Part shown: positions 52,967-63,700 of the stretch, piece after piece
How the letters are laid out: the number at the start of each line of letters is the position of its first letter
How positions within the stretch are numbered: the stretch's first letter is position 1
Assembly: GCF_000482785.1 (NCBI RefSeq)
Contig: NZ_KI519499.1
Coordinates: forward strand, 808,366 to 872,365
DNA from: Derxia gummosa DSM 723
Lineage (GTDB): Bacteria > Pseudomonadota > Gammaproteobacteria > Burkholderiales > Burkholderiaceae_E
Length of the DNA stretch: 64,000 nucleotides
Reading direction: 5' to 3'
Made by a program: the position numbers and the translations under genes
The notes under the pieces: model-generated
Told to the model about the DNA's origin: nothing
The model's database searches: none
The model's input: only the letters and a program-made list of their open reading frames with translations

Positions 52967-54664
52967 ATGAAATCCCCCGCCTCGCTCGCCTTCTGCATCG
53001 CCGCCGGACTGTCCGGTCTGCCGCTCGCCGCCCTCGCCCAGACCCCGCCGCAAGCCGGCGACCTGCTGCGCGAGCTCGACCGCCAGCCCCAGCGCGACGC
53101 GCCCGCCACGCTGCCGCCGCCGGTCGCGCCCGCCGGCCCGGCCGCCCCCGCCGCCGGCCCGCGCGTGGACGTGACCGCCTTCCGCATCGAAGGCGCCACG
53201 CTCGTGCCCGAGGCCGAATTGCAGGACGCGGTCGCGCCCTGGGCCGGCAAGCCCGCGAGCTTCGCCGACCTGCGCCGCGCCGCCGACGCCATCGCCGCGC
53301 GCTACCAGGCGCGCGGCCTGCTCGCGCGCACCCTGCTGCCCGAGCAGGACCTGGCCGGCGGCGTGGTGGTGGTGCGCGTGATCGAGGCCCGGCTCGGCGC
53401 AGTGCGCATCGACCGCCCCGACGGCGCGACCCGCATGAGCGACGACACCGCCACCGGCTACCTCACCGCGCGCCAGTCGGTCGGCGATCCGGTGCGGCCC
53501 GACGACCTGCAACGCGGCATCAGCCTGCTCAACGACCTGCCCGGCACCAGCGCCACCTCGCTGCTCGAACCCGGCGCGGCCGAAGGCGAATCGCGCGTGG
53601 TCGTGGCGTTGCGCGACAAGCCCGTCTTCACCGGCCTGGCCAGCGTCGACAACGCCGGCGCCAAGGCCAGCGGCACGGCGCGCGGCTCGGTCGGGCTCCA
53701 AGTCAACAGCCCCTTCGGCCTCGGCGAGCAGCTCCAGCTGCTCGGCAACAAGAGCAGCGGCACCGACTACGGCCGCGTCCAGCTCGGCATGCCGCTGGGC
53801 AAGGACGGCCTGCGCGCCAGCGTCAACGCCTCGCGCCTGAACTACGGCTACACCCTCTCGGGCAACCGCTACACCGGCTCGGCCAGCGTGCTCGGCGCCT
53901 CGCTCGGCTATCCGCTGCTGCGTTCGGCCGGCAGCAATCTCACGCTCCAGCTCGACCATGACCGCAAGCGCTTCGACAACGAGGTGCAGGCCATCGCCAT
54001 CAGCAACAAGGACGTGCGCCTGACCACGCTCGCGCTCTACGGCGACCGGCTCGACGAGTTCATGGGCGGCGGGATGACGCAGTTCAGCGTCTCGATCGCG
54101 AGCGGCACGCTCGACCTCGGCCGCAACCCGGGCGACCTCGCGGCCGACCAGTTTCCGGGCGGCCCCGACCGCAACGGCAGCTTCACGCGCACCAACTGGT
54201 CGCTCACGCGGCTGCAACGCCTGACCGCCGCCGACACGCTGGCGCTGATCGCCTCGGGCCAGATCGCCAGCCGCAACCTCGACGCCTCGGAGCGGCTGAC
54301 CGTGACCGGCCCCTACGCCGTGCGCGCCTACACCAGCTCGGAGCCGGCGGCCGACGACGGCACGCTGGCCAGCATCGAGCTGCGCCACCAGTTCGCCGAC
54401 CAGCTCACGGCCACCGTGTTCCACGACCGCGCCCAGGCGCGCCGCGACCACGAAGTCAACAGCGCCACCGCGCGGCCCAACGCCTACCGGCTCGCGGCCA
54501 CCGGCCTGGGCCTCGCACTCGGCAAGCCAGGCGATCTGCTGCTGCGCGCCACCGTCGCCTGGCGCAACGGCGACAACCCGACGCGCAATCCGGCCACCGG
54601 CCTCGACGCCGACGGCACGCGCCGCAACCCGCGCCTGTTCCTGACGCTGACCAAGAACTTCTGA
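52967..54664 (+). CDS. TpsB two-partner secretion transporter (ShlB/FhaC family)
   Basis: A 565-residue outer-membrane transporter. It has a signal peptide (about residues 1-24, ending LAALA) and a Pro-rich stretch. A POTRA-2/ShlB region follows (VDVTAFRIEGATLVPEAELQ, about 67 on; ARYQARGLLARTLLPEQDLAGGVVVVRVIEARLG), then a 16-strand barrel ending in RLFLTLTKNF with C-terminal Phe. SRVVVALRDKPVFTGLASVDN is the usual start of the barrel. It should export the giant TpsA encoded 43 bases downstream, in one operon. The 262 bases before it (52705-52966) carry no gene and should hold the promoter. Confidence 0.92.
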   Translation: MKSPASLAFCIAAGLSGLPLAALAQTPPQAGDLLRELDRQPQRDAPATLPPPVAPAGPAAPAAGPRVDVTAFRIEGATLVPEAELQDAVAPWAGKPASFADLRRAADAIAARYQARGLLARTLLPEQDLAGGVVVVRVIEARLGAVRIDRPDGATRMSDDTATGYLTARQSVGDPVRPDDLQRGISLLNDLPGTSATSLLEPGAAEGESRVVVALRDKPVFTGLASVDNAGAKASGTARGSVGLQVNSPFGLGEQLQLLGNKSSGTDYGRVQLGMPLGKDGLRASVNASRLNYGYTLSGNRYTGSASVLGASLGYPLLRSAGSNLTLQLDHDRKRFDNEVQAIAISNKDVRLTTLALYGDRLDEFMGGGMTQFSVSIASGTLDLGRNPGDLAADQFPGGPDRNGSFTRTNWSLTRLQRLTAADTLALIASGQIASRNLDASERLTVTGPYAVRAYTSSEPAADDGTLASIELRHQFADQLTATVFHDRAQARRDHEVNSATARPNAYRLAATGLGLALGKPGDLLLRATVAWRNGDNPTRNPATGLDADGTRRNPRLFLTLTKNF

Positions 54665-54707
54665 TCCGCCGCGTCCCGCCCGAATTCAAAGAACACGAGA
54701 GACCACC

Positions 54708-57700
54708 ATGCACAACGGCCCCGGCTCCATGAACCGCATCTACCGCCTGATCTGGAACGAGCTGACCGGCAGCTTCGTCGCCGTGGCGGAATTCGCGCGG
54801 GCGCGCGGCAAGCGCAGCCGGGGCATCGCGGGCGCGGTGCTCGCGGCCGGCGGCGTGGCGCTCGCGGCGCCGGTATCGGCCCAGGCGCCACCCGATGCCG
54901 GCCGGCTCGCGGCGGCGGTGGCGGCGCGCAACCTGGCGGGCAATGCCCTGCCCACCGGCGGCAACGTGGTGGCGGGCTCGGCCACGATCGGCCAGAACGG
55001 CGCGCGCATGGACATCAACCAGTCGAGCCAGCGCGCGGCGATCAACTGGCTCGGCTTCGACATCGGCGGCCAGGCCCAGGTCAACTTCAATCAGCCGAAT
55101 GCGAACTCGGCGACGCTCAACCGCGTGACCGGCGCCGATCCGTCGGCCATCCTCGGGCGGCTCACGTCGAATGGCCAGGTGCTGCTCGTGAATCCGAACG
55201 GCATCGTGTTCGGCCAGGGCTCGCAGGTGAACGTGGGCGGCATCGTCGCCTCGACGCTCGATCTGGCCGATGCCGATTTCATGGCCGGCAAGCTTAACTT
55301 CACGCGCGGCGCCGGCGCGGGCGCGGTGCTCAACCGGGGCGCGATCACGACGGCGGCCGGCGGCTACGCGGCGCTGCTCGCGCCCGAGGCGATCAACGAG
55401 GGCGTCATCAGCGCGCGTCTCGGCACGGTGGCGCTGGCGGCGGGCGACGCCGTCACGCTCGATGTGAACGGCGCCAGCCTCGTGGGCGTGCGCGTCGATC
55501 CGGCCACGGTCAAGGCGCTGGTCGAGAACCGCCAGATGATCGTCGCCGAGGGCGGCCGGGTGGTGATGAGCGCGGGCGCGGCCCAGCGCCTGCTGCAGGG
55601 CGCGGTGGCCGGCGGCGCCGACGGCGCGCTGGTGGACGACGGCGGCCGGGTGCGCATCGTGTCCAACACGGGCACGGTCAGCGCGGCCGGCGGCGCGGTG
55701 AAGGTCGAGGGCGGCAACATCGACCTCGCGGGCAACATCGACGTGGGCGGCGCGAGCGCGGGCACGGTCGCCATCGGCGGCGACTACCTGAGCCAGTCGG
55801 GCCGCGTCGAGGCCAACGCCACCGGCGGCAAGGGCGGCGGCATCGCCATCCAGGCCGACACCGTGGTGCAGACCGCGAGCGCCCATCTGGGCGCCGACGG
55901 CAGCACGGGTGGCGGCAGCATCCGCGTCGAGGGCGCGGCGGCCGGCGCGACCGGCACGACGGCGCCGGGCATGGTGTACAGCTCGGCCACGATGAGCGCG
56001 CGCGGTCTGGGCGACGGCGCCAAGGGCGGCGACATCGCCATCACCGCGAGCGACGTCGAGCTGCGCGCGGCGGCCATCAACGCGGCCGGCGACGGCGGCG
56101 GCGGCCGGGTGCGCATCGGCGGCGGCTTCCACGGCCTGGACAGCGGCATTGCAAACGCTGTCAACGTCGGCGTGAACGCGAGCACGGTCATCACGGCCGA
56201 CGCCGGCACGCACGGCGACGGCGGCGAGGTGGTGGTGTGGTCGGACGGCAAGACGGTGTTTGCCGGTCTGGCCTACGCGCGCGGCGGCACGCAGTCGGGC
56301 AACGGTGGCAAGGCCGAGTTCTCGGGCGCGCAGACCCTCATCTTCCAGGGCGATGCCCAGCTCAATTCCCGCGCGGGCGGCGCGAAGGGCCAGCTGCTGC
56401 TCGACCCGCGCAACATCACCGTCGACGAGATCAACAGCGCCCTCGCCACGCTGGCGATGAGCGATCCGACGCCCGGCAACACCAGCGGCTTCGGCACCGT
56501 GACGCGCGTGCTGTCCAACGGCAACGTGGTGGTGACGGCGCCCTATGCCGACACCGGCGCCACGGCCGACACCGGCGCGGTGTACATGTTCGACAGCCGC
56601 AGCGGCGCGCTGCTGAGCAACCTGCGCGGCACCAACGCCAACGACCACATCGGCAGCGCCGGCATCCAGACGCTGGCCAACGGCAACTACCTCGTGCTGA
56701 GCCCCGACTTCGAGACGGTGGGCAGCCGCAGCTACTACTTCATCAAGAACTACGACGCCGGCCAGCAGACCGGCGCCAGCAGCTACGACTACACCAGCTC
56801 CTATCCGCGCCTGACCGGCAACGTGTCGTCGGGCGCGATCACCTGGCAGAGCGGCAGCACCGGCGGCGGCAGCTCGCTCGTGAGCAGCGGCAACAGCCTG
56901 ACCGGCAACAGCGCGTCCTACGACGTGGTGGGCGGCACCAACGTCTATGCGAACGACCGGCTGGGCCAGATCACCCAGGTGTCGGTCACCGGCTACGCAA
57001 ACGCGATCGCGGTGCCGCGCACCACCACCATCGTCGAGCTGTCGAACGGCAACGTGGCGATCGCCACGCCCACCTGGTTCAACGGCCGGGGCGCGGTCAC
57101 CTGGCTCAACGGCAGCAACGGGCAGCTCGCCGACGGCAGCGCGGGCGGGCGGGTGTCGTCCACCGTCTCGCTGGTGGGCAGCACGGCCATCCGCTCGACC
57201 GCGCCGATCGAGGGTGACGGCAGCGGCCACAACGTCTATGTGCTCGACTGGAACTCGGCGCTGTCAACCACGCTGATCGGCAGCACCGGCAGCGCCGTCC
57301 GCACCACCACGCCCGCCGCGCCCGGCGACTTCGTGGGCGAGGATCTGGTGGCGCTCGGCAACGGCAGCTACGTGGTGGGCAGCCGCCATTTCACCAACGG
57401 CAGCGCCACCTATGCCGGCGCCGTGACCTGGGGCAGCGGCAGCGGCGGCACGGTCGGCGCCGTGAGCAGCAGCAACAGCCTGGTGGGCGGCAGCAAGTAC
57501 GACTTCGTGGGCAGCGGCGGCATCCGCGCCGTGGGCAGCACGCAGCAGAACTACCTCGTGCTCAGCCCCGAGTGGTCGGCCACCGGCAATGCCGCCGCCG
57601 GCCGCTACGTCAACAACGCGCCCAACGGCGCGGTCACCTGGGTCGATGGCAGCAACGGCCAGTCCTACGGCAGCGGCAGCGCGGGGGCGCTGGTGTCGTC

Positions 57701-60700
57701 GTCGAACAGCCTGATCGGCAATGCCGGCGACGGCGTCGGCGCGCTGAGCAATTCGGTCGGCTCCTACACCTACTCGGCCAACTCGCAGACCAGCACCTAT
57801 CTGTACGTGAGCCACACCGCGCACAGCACCTCGGCCGACGGCCTGCGCGTGCTGGCCAACGGCAACTGGCTGGCGGTCGACACGAGCTGGAACAGCAGCG
57901 CCGGCGCGGTGACCTTCGGTCTCGGCGCGAGCGGTCTGGCCGGCGTGGTGTCGTCGTCCAACAGCCTCGTCGGCAGCACCGCCAGCGATGGCATCGGCAA
58001 CAGCGTGCTGCTGCTCGACAACAGCAACTGGGTGACCTGGTCGAGCGTCTGGGACAACGGCGCCGCCACCAACGCGGGCGCCGTGACCTGGGGCTCGGGC
58101 ACGACCGGCCGCACCGGCGCGGTGAGCGCGTCCAACAGCCTCGTGGGCAGCGATGCCTACGAGACGGTCGGCTCGAACGGCGTGCTCGCCGTGGGCGCGG
58201 CCGGCAGCGGCGGGCTGCGCGCCAACTACCTGGTCATCAGCCCGTTCTGGGGCAACCGCTCGGGCCAGCAGTACTCGACGGTCAACTACGGCGCCATCAC
58301 CTGGGGCAACGGCAGCACCGGCACGAGCGGCGCGGTCAGCTCGTCGAACAGCCTCACGGGCAGCAATGCCGGCGACTACCTCGGCAGCTATCACTACAGC
58401 GACAGCCGGGGCAGCGACAACTACTTCTACAGCGCGAGCTGGAACGGCGCGGTCAATCCGTATGCCTGGACGGCCAACGTCACCACCACGGTGGACGTGC
58501 TCGACAACGGCAACTACATCGTGCGCAGCCCGAGCTGGAACGGCGGGCGCGGCGCCGTGACCTGGGGCAGCGGCGCGGCCGGCATCACCGGCAACGTGAG
58601 CTCGGCCAACAGTCTGGTCGGCAGCACCGCCGACGCCTACACCACCGTCACCACCAGCGACGGCAGCAAGACCTTCACCGACAACAGCACCGGCAGCACC
58701 GTCAGCGCCACGTTCTCGCGCGTCACGACCTACCAGACGATGACGGGCGACCATGTCGGCCTGCTCGGCCAGGCCCTGAGCGGCGGACGTTACATGGCCG
58801 TGAGCCCGACCTGGGGCGACGGCAAGGGCGCGCTGTCGATGATCGGCGCGAGCGGCACGACCGGCACCGTCGGCAGCGGCAACAGCGTGCTCGGCAGCAC
58901 CGCCGACGTGTACACCGACGCCAACCGCACCGCGCTGGTCTCGACCGGCGACCGCCTCGGCACCCTGCCCGACCTGCTGATGCTGCCGACGCAGTACACC
59001 TCCACCGCGACCAGCGGCGGCAAGACCTATGTGGAGAACGGCTCGACCACGCGCCGCCTCGGCCCGCTGTGGCTCAACCACACGGCCAACAGCACGAGCG
59101 AGACGAGCTATCGCGGCAGCACCGGCTTCACCTACAACGCGGTGAGCAACTGGTACGTCACCGGCTTCACGCTCAACTACTACCCGATCATCAAGGAGCT
59201 CTCGAACGGCGCGGTGCTGGTGGCCAGCCCGGGCTGGAACAACGGCAGCAACATCTACGCGGGCGCGATCACCTGGTTCAGCAGCGCCGGCCAGCTCGCC
59301 GACGGCAGCAGCGGCGGCACGCTCGGCACCGGCAACAGCCTGGTCGGCAGCCATGCGCGCGACTGGCTCGGCTACCGCCTGCCGGTGGACGGCGTGGTCG
59401 AGCTGCAAGGCCCGAACGCCGGCGGCTTCGTGCTCGTGAACCCGCAATGGTGGGATGACCGCGGCGCCGTCACCTGGGGCAGCGCGAGCGCCGGTGTGGT
59501 CGGCACCGTCGGCTCGGGCAACAGCCTTGTCGGCACGCGCGGCGCGACGCGCCCGGCCACGACGCTGGTGCCGCGCGTCTCGTACAACGGCGAGACCGGC
59601 ACCTGGTACAGCTCCTGGGCGGTGCGCGACAACACCACCGGCCAGGTGGCCGGCGCGGTCACGCGCGACGGCGACCGCGTGGGCGCGGGCGGCGTGTTCG
59701 CGCTGGCCGACGGCAATGCGGTCGTGTCCTCGCCGTTCTGGGACTTCAACGCCACCGGCCTGAGCCAGGGCGTGTACCTCGGCTGGGGCGCGCCCAATTC
59801 GCGCGGCGCGGCCACCTGGCTCAACGGCGGCACCGGCAACTACTACGGCGGCGGCGCGGGCGGCGCGATCAGCAGCAGCAACTCGCTGGTCGGCAGCAAC
59901 TACGGCGACGCGGTGAGCTGGGCGGCGTGGGAACAGAACTCGCCCGGCCTCACCACCACCTTCGTCATGCCGGGCATCACCGAGCTGACGGGCGGCCGCT
60001 ACGTGGTCGCGAGCCCCTACTGGGCCAACGGCACGGCCACGGCGGCCGGCGCCGTGACCTTCTCCGACGCGGGTGGCATCGCGGGCGCGGTCAGCACCGC
60101 CAACAGCCTCGTGGGCAGCACGACGGGCGACCACATCGGCCTGGGCAACGGCATCCGCGTGGGCACGACCGGCACCAACCGCCAGATGGTGTCGGGCGTG
60201 ACCGTGGTGCAGGCCTGGAATCCCGACACCAGCAGCTACGACACGAACTACTTCGTGCGCTCGGCCGACTGGACCAACACCGCCGACGGCGCCTCGGGCG
60301 GCGCGCGCGCGGGCGCGGTCACCTGGGTGAACGGCACGACCGGCATCGCCGCCGGCGAGACCACGCGCGGCGCGGTGGTCGGCGCGGGCAACAGCCTGGT
60401 CGGCAGCACCGCCAACGACGCCTTCGGCACCCTGCTCACGACGCTGTCGGGCACGGTCAACGGCCAGAGCGTGCGCACCGGCGACCTGCTCATCTTCAGC
60501 AACCTGGCCGACTGCGACGTGGCCGGCGCGGGCGCGGTCACCCTCGTCTCGGGCCTGACGGGCGCCACCGGACCCGCGAGCTGGCGCAACAGCGTGGTGG
60601 GCCTCGCGCCCGTGGCCAACGGCCAGAGCACCCAGAGCATCACCACCGGCACCAACACGCTCAACTACACGAGCGACATCCAGTACGCGCTGCTGCCGAC

Positions 60701-63700
60701 GGCCGTCACCGCGTCGGAGAGCGTGCAGTACCGGCCGCTGATCTGGGCCGCGCCCAATGCCACGAGCGGCAAGAACTCGTCGGTGCTGTACGCGCTGACG
60801 GTGGTGGACGACAGCCTCGCCACCCAGCGCAACGCGGGCCTGCTCAACGGCGACGCGGGCGGCGACCTCAACTGGAACAGCCCGCTGTTCGCGGGCAATG
60901 CCTCGGGCTTCACGGGCGTGGGCGGCAGCAATGGCCTGCTCGGCTTCTCGGCCAGCACGGGCAGCGATGTGGTCATCACGCCCGGAACGCTCACCGCGAT
61001 GCTCGACGCGGGCACCGACGTGACGCTCCAGGCGAGCCGCGACATCACCGTGGTGCGCGACATCACCGTGTCGGCCGGCGGCAATGGCGGCGACCTCGCG
61101 CTCGACGCGGGCCGCTCGATCCGCATCTACGGCGACATCGATACCGACAACGGCAACTTCACCGCCACCGCCAACCGCTCGCTCGCCGATGGCGTGGTGG
61201 CGGCCGACTGCCCGGACTGCGCCTCGCGCATCTCGATGGCGCGCGGCAGCACGATCGACGCCGGCAGCGGCACGCTCACGCTGCGCATCCTCGACAGCGA
61301 CAAGACGAGCGACGTGGCCGGCGCGATCACCGTGGCCAACCTGCGCGGCAACGACATCCGCGTGCTGAACGAAGGGCTGGACGGCAGCGGCCGCGGCATG
61401 GGCATCCGCTTCACGGCGGGTGCGTCGGTGGGCGACACCAGCACGAGCAATGTGCTGCTGCGCGCGGGCGGCAGCAGCAGCGCCGGCACCGGCGGCATCG
61501 TGCTGGGCAGCGACACGGTCATCACCGGCAGCAGCAGCGCGACGCTGGAAGCGTCGGCGGCGCAGGCCGGCTCGGCCTTCTATCTCGGCAGCGCTGGCGG
61601 CTCGGGCGCGGCGCTGTCGCTGACGGCGGCGCAGGCCCAGGCCATCGTCAAGCAGTCGAGCGGCTTCGCGAACGTGAACTTCGGCCGCGCGGACCAGACC
61701 GGCAACCTCAACCTCGGCGCGCTGGACATGACCCAGGCGGCGGCGCTGCGCTCGGGCGCGGCGCTGGGCGCCGACCTGCGCATCCAGTCGGGCAGCGGCG
61801 GCATCACGCTGTCGGGCAACCTCGTGACCAACAACGACGCGAGCCATGCGACGACGCTGGCGACCGCCGGCGGCGGCACGATCGCGCTCGGCAGCAGCAA
61901 CGTCACCAACAGCGGCAGCGGCTGGCTGGAACTGGAGACGCGCGGCAGCGGCACGGTCACGCAATCGACGGGCGCGGTCAGCACCGCCTCGCTGCTGCTC
62001 GACACGACCGGCAGCACCAGCCTGACCGGCAGCGGCAACCGCTTCAACACCGTGGCCGGCAGTCTCGGCGGCGGCACGCTGGTGGCGGGCACGGGCAACG
62101 TGACCGTGGGCACGGTGGGCGGCGCGAGCGGCCTCGCGTCGAGCGCGGCCTTCACGCTGCGCACGACGGGCGCGAACACCGACCTCACGCTGAACAACGC
62201 GGTCAGCGCCACGACCGGGGACATCACCCTCGCCGCCGCGCGCAACTTCACCAACAACGTGGCGGGCAACGCGGGCATCGTCGCGAGCGCCGGCCGCTAC
62301 CTCGTGTACTCGGCCAACCCGACCGACACGACGGAAGGGATGACCGGCTACGTCAAGCACTACAACCAGACCTACTCGGCCAGCGCGCCGGGCTATGCCG
62401 GCAGCGGCAACTGGTTCCTGTACTCGGTGGCGCCGACGCTCACCATCGGCGTGGGCGCGGGCGGCAACGTCGTGTACGGCAGCTCGGGCAGCGTGCCCGG
62501 CATCACGAGTTCGGGCTTCATCGACGGCGACAGCTTCGCCACCGCCACCACGGGCAGCCTGGCCTCGACCACCAGCAGCTACACGCCCTCGGGCGCGGGC
62601 TTCATCCCGGTGGGTACCTACACGGTCAACCTGACGGGCCAGGGGACGCTCGCGAGCAGCCTCGGCTACACCATCACGGTCAACACCGGCAGCAGCAGCT
62701 TCACGGTCACGCCCAAGCCGATCGACGTGGCGGGCCTGACGGCCAACAGCCGCGTGTACGACGGCACGACCACCGCGAGCGTGAGCGGCACGGCCTCGCT
62801 CACCGGCGGCGGCGCCACCAGCGGCGACGGCCACTACATGGCCGGCGACACCGTCAACATCTCGGGCACGGCGACCGGCAGCTTCACCGACCGCAACGCG
62901 GGCACCGGCAAGTCGGTGCAGCTCGCGGGGCTGACGCTGGGCGGCGCGGATGCCGGCAACTACTCGATCAGCCTCGGCTCGGTCACCGCCGACATCACGC
63001 CCAAGCCGATCAACATCACCGGCCTCACCGCCGCGTCGAGCCGCGTGTACGACGGCACGACCGCCGCGACGGTGGGCGGCAGCGCAAGCTACGACACCGA
63101 AGCGGTCGGCAGCGGCACGACCACCGACGGCCGCGCCTACACGCTCGACAGCATCAGCCTGAGCGGCACGGCCACCGGCACCTACAACAGCTCGCATGTC
63201 GCGGGCGCGAACACCGTGACCTTCGGCGGCCTGACGCTCGGCGGCACGAACGCCGGCAACTACACGCTCGTGATGGGCAGCCAGGCGGCGACCATCACGG
63301 CCAAGCCGCTCAACATCACGGGCGTGACCGCCGACGGCAAGACCTACGACGGCACCGCCACCGCGACCTTCACCGGCACGGCGGCGCTCGGCACGGGCGG
63401 CAGCGCTGCCGGCGACGGCCTCCTCGTCGGCAGCGACGCGGTGAGCCTGACCGGCACGCTCGCGGGCAGCTTCACCAACTTCAACGCGGGCACGCGCAGC
63501 GTGACCACGAGCGGCCTGAGCCTGACCGGCACCAACGCCGGCGACTACACGCTCTCGACCTGGACGCCGACGGCAACCATCCTCGCGCGCTCGATCAGCG
63601 TCGCCTTCAACTCCCAGGTCAAGACCTATGGCGACAGCGACCCGACGCTGACCTTCACGGTCGGCGGCCTGGGCCTGGTCGGCAGCGACAGCATTGCAAG